A DNA stretch of 64,000 nt, taken from positions 682,001-746,000 of the forward strand of contig NZ_WQGO01000001.1 of the NCBI RefSeq assembly GCF_013034685.1, read 5' to 3'. The notes beneath the pieces were generated by a model. That model was given only the letters and a program-made list of their open reading frames with translations, was not told the origin of the DNA and did not search any database. Shown in pieces: positions 34,871-42,717 of this stretch (the stretch's first letter is position 1; every line of letters starts with the position of its first letter). A program made the translations under genes and the position numbers. Origin of the DNA: Ruegeria lacuscaerulensis. GTDB lineage: Bacteria > Pseudomonadota > Alphaproteobacteria > Rhodobacterales > Rhodobacteraceae.

Positions 34871-35575
34871 ATGAAAAAAGTCTATGCAAACGCGGCCGAG
34901 GCGCTGGACGGGCTGCTGCATGACGACATGTTCATCGCTGCAGGCGGATTTGGCCTCTGCGGTATTCCGGAACTGTTGCTTGAGGCCATCAAGGAGGCAG
35001 GTACGCAGAACCTGACCTTTGCATCGAACAACGCAGGCGTCGATGATTTCGGCATCGGCATTCTGTTGCAGACCAAGCAGGTCAAGAAGATGATCAGCTC
35101 GTATGTTGGCGAAAACGCCGAATTCATGCGTCAGTACCTGGCCGGCGAACTCGAGCTAGAGTTCAACCCGCAAGGTACTCTTGCCGAACGTATGCGCGCC
35201 GGTGGCGCAGGTATCCCCGGTTTCTATACCAAGACCGGCGTGGGCACCGTGATCGCCGAAGGTAAAGAGCACAAGGACTTCAACGGCGAGACTTACATAA
35301 TGGAGGAAGGCATTTTTGCCGACCTCGCGATCGTCAAAGCGTGGAAGGCCGACGACACCGGCAATCTGGTGTTCCGTAAGACTGCCCGGAACTTCAACGT
35401 GCCCGCTGCGACCTGCGGCAAGGTCTGCGTGGCCGAGGTTGAGGAAATCGTGCCTCGTGGCTCGCTGGACCCCGACGCGATCCACCTGCCCGGCATCTAT
35501 GTGCATCGCATTATTCAAGGCAGCCACGAAAAGCGCATCGAACAGCGCACCACCCGCAAGAAGGAGGACGCATAA
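34871..35575 (+). CDS. scoA: 3-oxoacid CoA-transferase subunit A
   Basis: Alpha subunit of a two-subunit CoA-transferase that moves CoA from succinyl-CoA to acetoacetate or another 3-oxoacid. The 234-residue protein has the family glycine-rich stretch AAGGFGLCGIPELLLEAI and later MRAGGAGIPGFYTKTGVGT. The start has a GGGGGAG site. It is followed directly by subunit B with TAATG overlap. Acetoacetate (ketone body/PHB turnover) is the usual substrate of this pair, but beta-ketoadipate-type relatives cannot be excluded. Confidence 0.92.
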   Translation: MKKVYANAAEALDGLLHDDMFIAAGGFGLCGIPELLLEAIKEAGTQNLTFASNNAGVDDFGIGILLQTKQVKKMISSYVGENAEFMRQYLAGELELEFNPQGTLAERMRAGGAGIPGFYTKTGVGTVIAEGKEHKDFNGETYIMEEGIFADLAIVKAWKADDTGNLVFRKTARNFNVPAATCGKVCVAEVEEIVPRGSLDPDAIHLPGIYVHRIIQGSHEKRIEQRTTRKKEDA

Positions 35576-36201
35576 TGCCCTGGGACCGCAATCAAATGGC
35601 CGCCCGCGCAGCGCAAGAGTTGGAAGACGGCATGTATGTGAACCTCGGCATCGGTATTCCGACGCTGGTGGCGAATTATGTGGGCGACAAGGACATCACT
35701 CTGCAATCCGAGAACGGAATGCTGGGCATGGGCCCCTTCCCTTTCGAGGGCGAGGAAGACCCCGACCTGATCAACGCGGGCAAGCAAACGATTACCGAGC
35801 TATCTCGTACGTCCTATTTCGACAGTGCCACGTCCTTTGGCATGATCCGGGGCGGCAAGATCGCCGCCGCTGTTCTGGGCGCGATGGAAGTCGATGAAGA
35901 AGGCGATCTGGCCAACTGGATGATCCCCGGCGTGCTGGTCAAAGGCATGGGCGGTGCGATGGATCTGGTGGCAGGTGTGGGCCGCGTGATCGTAGTGATG
36001 GATCACACCAACAAGCACGGCAAATCAAAGTTGCTGAAGAAATGCACCCTGCCTTTAACAGGCAAAAAAGTGGTGAACCGCATCATCACCAATCTGGGTG
36101 TGATGGACGTGGTCGACGGCGGCCTCAAGATCGTCGAGATCGCCGAGGGCGTGACCGAGGACGAGATTCGTGCCGCCACCGAGGCCAATATCGTCAACTG
36201 A
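35575..36201 (+). CDS. scoB: 3-oxoacid CoA-transferase subunit B
   Basis: Beta subunit, which carries the catalytic glutamate in SENGMLGMG (residues about 43-51). The 208-residue protein also has LGIGIPTLVANYV near its N-terminus and GGAMDLVAGVGRVIVVMDHT in the middle, all typical of the ScoB/AtoA type. The ATG overlaps the scoA stop by one base, so the two are coupled for equimolar synthesis. A bidirectional hairpin follows the stop. Confidence 0.93.
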   Translation: MPWDRNQMAARAAQELEDGMYVNLGIGIPTLVANYVGDKDITLQSENGMLGMGPFPFEGEEDPDLINAGKQTITELSRTSYFDSATSFGMIRGGKIAAAVLGAMEVDEEGDLANWMIPGVLVKGMGGAMDLVAGVGRVIVVMDHTNKHGKSKLLKKCTLPLTGKKVVNRIITNLGVMDVVDGGLKIVEIAEGVTEDEIRAATEANIVN

Positions 36202-36214
36202 GAATCCAATGAAA

Positions 36215-36238
36215 AGGCCCGCTGGTTCAAGCGGGCCT
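36215..36238. terminator. Bidirectional terminator between scoB and the lytic transglycosylase
   Basis: AGGCCCGC (36215-36222) pairs with GCGGGCCT (36231-36238) around an 8-base loop, with AAAA on the left and ATTTC on the right. It sits between convergent stop codons, so it can serve both genes. Confidence 0.8.
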
Positions 36239-36241
36239 ATT

Positions 36242-37102
36242 TCAATTCAGCGTCTGAAACACGCAGCCGTCGGAAATGAATTGGGGTGGCGTGGAACAAA
36301 GCGCGCGGGCCACCTGAAACGCCGCTAGCACCTTGGGCACATAGTCCCGAGTCTCGGAAAACGGTGGCACCCCGGCATGTTTGCGCACCGACCCCTCGCC
36401 TGCGTTGTAGCCCGCCAGCACCAGAATCGGGTCGTTGTCGAACTCGTTCATCAGCCAGTCCAGATATTTCACACCACCCGAGATGTTCTGGCCGGGGTGA
36501 AAACTGTCCTCGACGCCAAAGCGCCTGGCCGTGGCAGGCATAAGCTGCATCAACCCCTGTGCACCTGCTGAACTGACCGCGTCAGACCGGCCAGCCGATT
36601 CCACAGAGATCACAGCCAAAACCAATGCTGGGGACACATTAGTGCCCACGGTCTGCCGCAGGATCTCAATCCCTTGCTGCTGTGCAATGGTCTGAAGGGT
36701 CTGCAGCCGAGGGGAGGCCACGTTGATTGCGATCAGCGCATTCATCGCATCTTCCAACCGGCCAGCCCGGGCCTGCGCCAATTCAGGAGATATCTTGTCC
36801 CAGAAGGCTTTGTAGGACCCAACCGGTTTGTCCGATCCGCCCGGCAAGGCCGGAGGTGCGACGCGGGTACGAGCGATTACCTCCGGCACCTCAATCTCTG
36901 CCCCGGTACTGGGCGCGGACGGAGCCGCCGCATGTTCCTGAGGTGTTATCTGCACGGTCACGCGTGGGCGCGTCCCCGGCTTTGGCGCTTTGACACGTTT
37001 ATAGACACCTCTTGGCTCTTGCGTCTGCGCAAGCGCTTGAACAGGAGCCAATATCGTCGCAACCGCCAAGCTGACGCTCAGCATTACATTCCGGAGATTC
37101 AT
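36242..37102 (-). CDS. Lytic transglycosylase (SLT family)
   Basis: A 286-residue exported murein hydrolase with signal peptide (cleaved near ALAQ, residue 26), a proline-rich low-complexity linker (30-90) and a C-terminal SLT domain. The catalytic glutamate is in VISVESAGRSDAVSSAGAQG, followed by LMQLMPATARRFGV and VLAGYNAGEGSV. It cleaves peptidoglycan to make space for envelope machines. Its position directly before the Tad pilus locus, although divergent, suggests it may help the secretin and pilus cross the wall; that link is inference. Confidence 0.92.
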   Translation of the reverse strand: MNLRNVMLSVSLAVATILAPVQALAQTQEPRGVYKRVKAPKPGTRPRVTVQITPQEHAAAPSAPSTGAEIEVPEVIARTRVAPPALPGGSDKPVGSYKAFWDKISPELAQARAGRLEDAMNALIAINVASPRLQTLQTIAQQQGIEILRQTVGTNVSPALVLAVISVESAGRSDAVSSAGAQGLMQLMPATARRFGVEDSFHPGQNISGGVKYLDWLMNEFDNDPILVLAGYNAGEGSVRKHAGVPPFSETRDYVPKVLAAFQVARALCSTPPQFISDGCVFQTLN

Positions 37103-37454
37103 TTTGCCCGCCTCACGGATTTCTTTTGGCTGATATGAACCCGGAATCGACGGCTAAGGCCATAAAAACAACGTGAATTGGGGCAGATTCGCCTCATTTG
37201 CCGCAATTTTGCATCGCAGATTTCACATCCTTGAGCAAAAGAGAATATTTTAATTGTTTATTTTCAGTGTCTTATCGTGAAAGTTATCAAAAAGTTAAAC
37301 TTAAGCGAAAAAATTTGGGGTTTGGCCCAATTCCTGCCACGCCTGCCCGTCAAACATAATGCCATACCGAGACGGTCGGGAGCGGACTGAGAGAGAAAGC
37401 TCTGGAAGACGCCGAGGTTTACTTAACTATTTTGATCCTTAGGAGGGACGTAAC
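37103..37454. promoter_or_regulatory. 352-base AT-rich intergenic region before the Tad locus
   Basis: No gene is visible. The AT-rich stretch 37230-37320 should hold the divergent promoters of the transglycosylase and pilin genes. TGGCCC-AATTC-CTGC at 37323-37337 has the GG/GC spacing of a sigma-54 promoter (TGGCAC-N5-TTGC), 118 bases before the pilin start. I found no full TTAA-N7-TTAA CtrA site. Strong ribosome binding site AGGAGGG at 37441-37447 ends the region. Confidence 0.45.
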
Positions 37455-37667
37455 ATGATCAAGTTCATCAAGAACTTCTGCAAAGACGAAGACGGCGCCG
37501 TAACAGTTGACTGGGTCGTTCTGACCGCAGCTATCGTTGGCCTGGCCGCAGTTGCTTACACTCAGATCGGCGACGGCACCGCGACTGTTTCGCGCAACGT
37601 CGGTACCGCACTTGGCACGGTTGACACTCCGTCCGACATCAACACTTCGTTTGGTACTACTCCGTAA
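37455..37667 (+). CDS. flp: Flp-type IVb major pilin
   Basis: A 70-residue pilin precursor of the Tad pilus. The short positively charged leader MIKFIKNFCKDEDG ends with the G/A cleavage site of type IVb prepilins, and the mature part opens AVTVDWVVLTAAIVGLAAVA, the hydrophobic assembly helix. A small polar, Thr/Ser-rich tail follows. A very strong AGGAGGG site and a terminator directly after the gene fit a highly expressed structural subunit. The window's prepilin peptidase (47613) should process it. Confidence 0.93.
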   Translation: MIKFIKNFCKDEDGAVTVDWVVLTAAIVGLAAVAYTQIGDGTATVSRNVGTALGTVDTPSDINTSFGTTP

Positions 37668-37694
37668 TACCACTCCTGTTGAAAACAAATTCGG

Positions 37695-37732
37695 TGGGGT
37701 CATGCTTAGTTAGGCTTGGCCCCATTTTTTTT
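37695..37732 (+). terminator. Rho-independent terminator after the major pilin
   Basis: TGGGG (37695-37699) pairs with CCCCA (37720-37724), extended inward by a G-U pair, CA/TG and GC pairs, and is followed by TTTTTTTT. This would separate abundant pilin mRNA from the rest of the locus. Confidence 0.8.
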
Positions 37733-37755
37733 AAGCGTCCTTGCCATGGTGCCAC

Positions 37756-37971
37756 ATGCTAAAAAGACTTAAACAGTTTTTGGATTGCGAAAATGGAGCA
37801 GTCACGGTCGACTGGGTTGTTTTGACCGCCGCGATTGTTGGATTCGCTTCTTTCATCGGCCTTTACATAGCGGAACCAGTAAAAGACTTGGACGCCAGAA
37901 ACGGCGCCGCGGTCTCGTCTGTAGTTGTGCATGAAATAGACCTGGATTTTTCGGACAGCCCAGATTCTTAA
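37756..37971 (+). CDS. Second Flp-like pilin or pseudopilin
   Basis: A 71-residue protein with the same prepilin layout: leader MLKRLKQFLDCENG, cleavage before AVTVDWVVLTAAIVGFASF, and a hydrophobic helix. The core is nearly identical to the first pilin, but the tail is longer-charged and acidic (HEIDLDFSDSPDS). No clear ribosome binding site precedes ATG 37756, which argues for low expression. It could be a minor pilin, a tip or initiation subunit, or a decaying duplicate. Confidence 0.75.
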   Translation: MLKRLKQFLDCENGAVTVDWVVLTAAIVGFASFIGLYIAEPVKDLDARNGAAVSSVVVHEIDLDFSDSPDS

Positions 37972-38125
37972 GTTCAGTGTAGGCTTGAGTAAGCTCTGCA
38001 CAAAAAAATGCAAAAACTATCGGGATTGTCCCTCTTTTCGACACAATTGACCGATACCCAAGGTCGAGCATGGCCGAAATCCAATCGGCGATTAAACGAC
38101 AACAAAATGATACGAGGGGACACGA

Positions 38126-39007
38126 ATGCGTGCAGTATTTGGACTAGTCCTGATTATAGGGGTGGCTTTGGCCGGTGGCGCTGTTTACTTGGCGCGGGAC
38201 TATATCGCCCAGACTCAGGCAGAAGTGGAGCGACAGAAACGAGCGGCGGAAGAGGCTTTGGCGAATGTCAAATCCGTGCCGACTGTTGACGTTTTGGTAT
38301 CAACACGCGCCCTGAAATATGGTGAGCGCATCGCCCAGGAAGATGTGCGCGTCGTGAAATGGCCCGAAGATGCGATTCCCGAAGGCACTTTTTCCGAAAT
38401 GGCAGCATTTTTTCCAGAAGCGGCAAAGGGCGACCGTTTTGTCCTGAGGACAATGGAAAAAGATGAAGCTTTGATGGCCGTCAAAGTGACGGAGCCGGGC
38501 GAAGCAGCAGGTCTGACCTCGCGCCTTGCCAAAGGGATGCGTGCGTTCGCAATCCGTGTCGACGTGGCCTCGGGGGTTTCGGGCTTCCTACGCCCCAGCG
38601 ACAAGGTCGACGTGTATTGGACCGGCTCTCTTAGCGGTGCGATTGCCGGCAACAACGGCGAAATCACTCGTCTGATCCAGACAAATATCGAGTTGATTGC
38701 AGTCGACCAAACCGCCGGATCAGATCTGGCTGGCGCAACGATCGCGCGTACTGTTACTGTTGCGGCTACACCTGAACAGATTGCCGCCCTAGCGCAAGCG
38801 CAGAACACAGGCCGTTTGTCATTGGCTCTGGTTGGCGTACAAGATGAGACGGTCGCAAGCGCCGTCGAGGTTGACCAACGCAAGTTGTTGGGAATCAAAG
38901 AGACCGCTCCTGCGGCACCTGCAGCCGTCGAAGAAGTCTGCACGATTAAGACCCGTCGCGGCGCCGAAATCTTTGATACCGGAATCGTGACACCCTGCAC
39001 AAACTAG
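38126..39007 (+). CDS. cpaB: Flp pilus assembly protein CpaB (RcpC)
   Basis: Periplasmic, membrane-anchored partner of the Tad secretin. The 293-residue protein has one N-terminal transmembrane helix (about 4-24), a coiled-coil-like segment (27-48), a SAF-type domain (VLVSTRALKYGERIAQEDVR) and the RcpC-like beta domain beginning near TSRLAKGMRAFAIRVD. Three cysteines lie at the C-terminal end. GAGGGG precedes the start. It is followed by a hairpin terminator before cpaC. The 154 bases upstream, after pilin 2, hold no visible gene. Confidence 0.93.
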   Translation: MRAVFGLVLIIGVALAGGAVYLARDYIAQTQAEVERQKRAAEEALANVKSVPTVDVLVSTRALKYGERIAQEDVRVVKWPEDAIPEGTFSEMAAFFPEAAKGDRFVLRTMEKDEALMAVKVTEPGEAAGLTSRLAKGMRAFAIRVDVASGVSGFLRPSDKVDVYWTGSLSGAIAGNNGEITRLIQTNIELIAVDQTAGSDLAGATIARTVTVAATPEQIAALAQAQNTGRLSLALVGVQDETVASAVEVDQRKLLGIKETAPAAPAAVEEVCTIKTRRGAEIFDTGIVTPCTN

Positions 39008-39034
39008 CGCCAAATCAGCGCTTTAGGATGACAG

Positions 39035-39064
39035 GCCGCGCCTCTGCGCGGCTTGTTTCATTTT
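39035..39064 (+). terminator. Terminator-like hairpin between cpaB and cpaC
   Basis: GCCGCGC (39035-39041), loop CTCT, GCGCGGC (39046-39052), followed by TTGTTTCATTTT. The T-run is interrupted, so partial read-through is likely. Confidence 0.6.
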
Positions 39065-39110
39065 GGATGTTGCGAATTGTCCACATAAGGAAAATTCCAG
39101 AAACCCTTGA

Positions 39111-39122
39111 TTATTGCAATAA
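39111..39122. promoter_or_regulatory. 12-base palindrome upstream of cpaC
   Basis: TTATTGCAATAA is a perfect palindrome 76 bases before the cpaC start, after the cpaB terminator. It lies in an AT-rich stretch that probably contains the cpaC promoter. Operator function is inferred from position only. Confidence 0.4.
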
Positions 39123-39197
39123 ATTCGTAATTCGCGCAGGGTTAATAGGCATAAGGTGCTAAACCTAAAACGAGGCGTGATCGGAGAGGCAGGTCAC

Positions 39198-40604
39198 ATG
39201 AAAATATATTCTTGGATCAGCGCAACCCTGCTGGGGTTGACGCTTGTTATCAGTTCAATCGGTGAGACCGCCTGGGCTGAAAGTCTTCGCGTGGTAAAGA
39301 AGGGAACAGCGGAAACGCTGGATGTCCCGATGAACCGCGCCATTGTTGTTGAGAGTGAGCAGCCGTTTGCCGAGCTCAGCATTGCCAACGCTGGCATCGC
39401 TGATATTTCGTCGCTTTCGGATCGCACGATCTATGTATTGGGTAAAGCCCCCGGTCTGACCACTCTGACATTGTTCGACGGTGCAGGTAACTTGCTTGCG
39501 AATGTTCGGGTCCGGGTTTCGCCGGATGTATCGGAGTTCAAAGAGCGTCTGCGTCAGATCCTTCCCAATGAGCGGATTGAAGTACGAACTGCCAATGACG
39601 GGATCGTATTGTCCGGGACAGTATCCAGTTCCGGCAAACTGGCCCGCGCATTGGAGTTGGCCGAGCGCTACGCGCCCGAACGTGTGTCCAACCTGATGTC
39701 GGTCGGTGGTGTTCAACAAGTGATGCTGAAAGTTCGCTTTGCCGAGATGAACCGGTCGGTTGCCAAAAGCCTGACCGCGTCGCTGGGCTTTGCCGGGACT
39801 GACACATCAGGTGGTTTCAACACGTTGAACAACCTTCCGGCTCTGACGAATGCGTTGAACAATAACATTCCAGTCGTTCAGACGAATACCGGCGCAATCC
39901 TCTTTGGATTTGGCGCAGGGTCTACTCAGGTTCGCCTGCTGCTTGAAGCGTTGGAATCCAAAGGCCTGGCCCGCAGCCTGGCAGAACCGAATCTCTCGGC
40001 CCTGTCCGGTCAGGAAGCCACCTTCCTTGCCGGTGGTGAGGTCCCGATTCCTGTGCCACAGGACGATGGCGTCATCGCGATCGAATATCGCGCCTTCGGC
40101 GTAGAGATGGACTTTATCCCCCGCGTTCTGGATGACGGCATTATTAATCTTGAAATGGCGGCCTCTGTGTCGGCCATTGACGGAAACTCGGACTTCACAA
40201 TCCAGGGTGACAATGTTCCCACCTTCATCGTTCGCCAAACCAGCACAACTGTTGAACTGCGCGATGGTGAGAGCTTCGCAATCGCTGGGCTGATTCAGGA
40301 TGACTTTACCGACATCAACAGCCAGGTTCCCTGGATCGGCGATGTGCCGGTTTTGGGTGCCCTGTTCCGCAGCGCGGAATACCAGCGTGCGCAAAGTGAG
40401 TTGGTCATCATTGTGACGGCACACCTGGTGTCGCCCACACGTGGCGAAGCTTTGGCATTGCCGACAGATCGGGTCAAACCACCCAGCGAATTTGATCTGT
40501 TTATCAATGGCCGTGTCGCACGAACCGAACCCGCCGGAGCCGGCGCGGCTTCTGAGGTCGCCAAGCAGGACTTCGGTAGCTCTTACGGCTACGTCCTGGA
40601 TTGA
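39198..40604 (+). CDS. cpaC: Tad pilus secretin CpaC (RcpA)
   Basis: Outer-membrane secretin through which the pilus passes. The 468-residue protein starts at ATG 39198, which has GGAGAGGCAGG upstream and gives a signal peptide (cleaved near AWAES, about residue 27). An N-terminal pilus-secretin domain (about 30-110, with LDVPMNRAIVVESEQPF) and a BON-like segment (115-180) precede the secretin core (220-430, with LSALSGQEATFLAGGEVPIP and VPWIGDVPVLGALFRS). It is co-transcribed with the OmpA lipoprotein gene 16 bases downstream. Confidence 0.96.
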   Translation: MKIYSWISATLLGLTLVISSIGETAWAESLRVVKKGTAETLDVPMNRAIVVESEQPFAELSIANAGIADISSLSDRTIYVLGKAPGLTTLTLFDGAGNLLANVRVRVSPDVSEFKERLRQILPNERIEVRTANDGIVLSGTVSSSGKLARALELAERYAPERVSNLMSVGGVQQVMLKVRFAEMNRSVAKSLTASLGFAGTDTSGGFNTLNNLPALTNALNNNIPVVQTNTGAILFGFGAGSTQVRLLLEALESKGLARSLAEPNLSALSGQEATFLAGGEVPIPVPQDDGVIAIEYRAFGVEMDFIPRVLDDGIINLEMAASVSAIDGNSDFTIQGDNVPTFIVRQTSTTVELRDGESFAIAGLIQDDFTDINSQVPWIGDVPVLGALFRSAEYQRAQSELVIIVTAHLVSPTRGEALALPTDRVKPPSEFDLFINGRVARTEPAGAGAASEVAKQDFGSSYGYVLD

Positions 40605-40620
40605 TAGGAGGATAGGACCA

Positions 40621-41256
40621 ATGCAAAAGTGGATAATCGCACTGGGTCTTTCGGTCTCTGTCACCGCGTGTACGCGAGAGGCCGGATATGAAATTGACCA
40701 AGGCGCATTCGGAAATGCGACACTGCACAACACGCGTGTCCTGAACGGCGACCTGAGCTACGCTCAGATTCTGGGTCAGAGATTCGCCGCCGAGGTGCCG
40801 ACGCAGATCAACTTTGCCTTCGACAGCGCACAGCTGGATGAATCGGCACGGCGGATTCTGTTGCGGCAAGCGGCTTGGATCAAACAATTCCCAGAAGCGC
40901 GCTTCCGGGTTTACGGTCACACCGACGCGGTCGGCTCTCAGGCTTACAACCAAGCCTTGGGTCAACGCCGGGCAAACGCAGCAGTGGCATTCCTGACTCA
41001 ACAGGGCATTTCACGCTCCCGTCTTGAGGCTGTTGTATCCTTCGGCAAAACGCGTCCGTTAATCGACACGCCGAACAGGGACCGCCGCAACCGCCGGACC
41101 GTGACAGAGGTTTCCGGCTTTGTGGACGGTAACCCGCTGATTCTGGACGGTAAATACGCCGAAGTGATCTACCGCGAATATGTCGGAAGCGCGACGTATG
41201 AAAGCCAGTTGCGCGCTGAAACGAACCTCGGTGACACCTCCGACGGCGGCGAATAA
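40621..41256 (+). CDS. OmpA-family lipoprotein in the CpaD position
   Basis: A 211-residue lipoprotein: the lipobox SVTAC puts the lipid on C17. An OmpA C-terminal domain follows (about 58-165), with INFAFDSAQLDESARRIL, VYGHTDAVGS and the peptidoglycan-binding NQALGQRRANAAVAF. It occupies the place where classical Tad loci carry the lipoprotein CpaD/RcpB, so it may serve as secretin pilotin or wall anchor. A perfect 12-base-pair hairpin follows the stop, before cpaE. The tail after residue 165 is not recognised. Confidence 0.92.
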   Translation: MQKWIIALGLSVSVTACTREAGYEIDQGAFGNATLHNTRVLNGDLSYAQILGQRFAAEVPTQINFAFDSAQLDESARRILLRQAAWIKQFPEARFRVYGHTDAVGSQAYNQALGQRRANAAVAFLTQQGISRSRLEAVVSFGKTRPLIDTPNRDRRNRRTVTEVSGFVDGNPLILDGKYAEVIYREYVGSATYESQLRAETNLGDTSDGGE

Positions 41257-41268
41257 AACAATAAACTT

Positions 41269-41295
41269 GAATTGGGCGACATCGTCGCCCAATTC
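41269..41295 (+). terminator. Perfect 12-bp stem-loop between the OmpA gene and cpaE
   Basis: GAATTGGGCGAC (41269-41280), loop ATC, GTCGCCCAATTC (41284-41295), 13 bases after the OmpA stop. No immediate T-run follows, so it may be an mRNA processing or stabilising element as well as an attenuator between cpaC-ompA and cpaE onward. Confidence 0.65.
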
Positions 41296-41457
41296 CCTAC
41301 AATTGGTTCTTTTGCGCCTAAATCTTGCCTAAGTTCCAAGCCACATTTTCAACAATTGGGTGAAGTCGGCCGTAAAAGGTCGCAGCAGGGCAACAGCCAG
41401 CCTGATCGAACGATTGCGTTCGCCGGGATGGCTGCCCTCATGATGAGGATTGGGTTA

Positions 41458-42693
41458 ATGACAAGCGCAACGACGCAAGATGATAACACCGCCATTCTGG
41501 CCTGCACGATCAGCAGAGATGTCCAGAATTTCGACTTGCTCATCGAAGATATGGAAGCCGCTCTGGGTGAGCGCTGGGGCGATCTGGGATTTGCGGAAGC
41601 ACTTGCTTTCTTTGGACAGCCCGAGGCGGACAACCTGGAATTCGTCGCATTGGCCATTGACGGCGAAGACGAGGACAACCTGACCCAGATGGGCGAGATC
41701 ATCTCGCGCGCTAAAGAAAAGAAAATCAAAGTCGTCCTTATTGCCGAAGATGTGACTCCGGCATCGCTGCATCAGTTGCTGCGCAAGGGCGCGGACGAAT
41801 TTGTTCCCTACCCTCTTCCCGAAGGCGAACTGCAAGAAGCAATCGCGCGCATGAATCAGCCTGACCCCGTTGTTGTCGCACAACAAGCTGCGGTTCAGCT
41901 GACGCAGGGCGAGTCGAAAGAAGGTGCTTTGTTCGTTGTGCATGGGCTGGCTGGCGGCGTCGGATCGACGACAATGGCCGTCAACCTTGCCTGGGAATTG
42001 GCAACCGCATCGGACAAGGAAACCCCGAAGGTCTGCCTGTTGGATCTGGATTTGCAGTTCGGCACCGTGTCGACCTATCTGGACCTGCCGCGTCGCGAAA
42101 CGGTGTTCGAGATGCTGTCAGACACGGATTCGATGGATGACGATGTCTTCTCGCAAGCGCTGCAAAGCTACGAAGACAAGATGCAGGTTCTGACGGCCCC
42201 TTCGGACATGGTGCCGCTGGATCTGATCACTCCCGAAGACATCCAGCGCGTGATTGATACCGCGCGCAAGCACTTTGACTATGTGATCGTCGATATGCCG
42301 AGTACGCTGGTGCAGTGGTCGGAAACCGTTCTTCAGGCCGCGCATGTGTATTTCGCCCTGATCGAGCTGGATATGCGCTCGGCCCAAAACGCTCTGCGCC
42401 TCAAGCGCGCGTTGCAGGCCGAGGAACTGCCCTTCAACAAGCTACGGTTTGCCCTGAACCGGGCCCCGAAATTCACTGATCTAAACGGTAAAAGCCGCGT
42501 GAAACGTATGGGCGAAAGCCTGGGTATTTCGATTGATCTGCAACTGCCCGACGGCGGCAAGCCGGTGATGCAAAGCGGCGATCACGGTCTACCGCTGGCC
42601 AATTCGGCAGCAAAGAACCCATTGCGCAAGGAAATCGCAAAACTGGCAAAGTCACTTCACACCCTTGGCAGCAGCAGCGCCGAGGCCGCGTAA
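41458..42693 (+). CDS. cpaE: Tad pilus localisation ATPase CpaE (TadZ)
   Basis: ParA/MinD-like protein that places the Tad machine at the cell pole. I start at ATG 41458 (411 residues), with GAGGA upstream; the longer frame reads through a region with a strong hairpin. An N-terminal receiver-like domain (10-135) is followed by the ATPase domain. The deviant Walker A motif is HGLAGGVGSTTMAVN (162-176), in which both signature lysines of KGGVGKTT are replaced (A, S), as in other TadZ proteins. Later blocks: CLLDLDLQFGTVSTYLDL and YVIVDMPSTL. It begins a run of closely spaced tad genes. Confidence 0.93.
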   Translation: MTSATTQDDNTAILACTISRDVQNFDLLIEDMEAALGERWGDLGFAEALAFFGQPEADNLEFVALAIDGEDEDNLTQMGEIISRAKEKKIKVVLIAEDVTPASLHQLLRKGADEFVPYPLPEGELQEAIARMNQPDPVVVAQQAAVQLTQGESKEGALFVVHGLAGGVGSTTMAVNLAWELATASDKETPKVCLLDLDLQFGTVSTYLDLPRRETVFEMLSDTDSMDDDVFSQALQSYEDKMQVLTAPSDMVPLDLITPEDIQRVIDTARKHFDYVIVDMPSTLVQWSETVLQAAHVYFALIELDMRSAQNALRLKRALQAEELPFNKLRFALNRAPKFTDLNGKSRVKRMGESLGISIDLQLPDGGKPVMQSGDHGLPLANSAAKNPLRKEIAKLAKSLHTLGSSSAEAA

Positions 42694-42717
42694 CATCATC
42701 CCAAAGGGGGATCCGAC

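Noticed and set aside
37230..37330. CtrA binding site before the pilin gene
   Set aside because: TTAA words occur in the AT-rich stretch, but none are spaced as TTAA-N7-TTAA.
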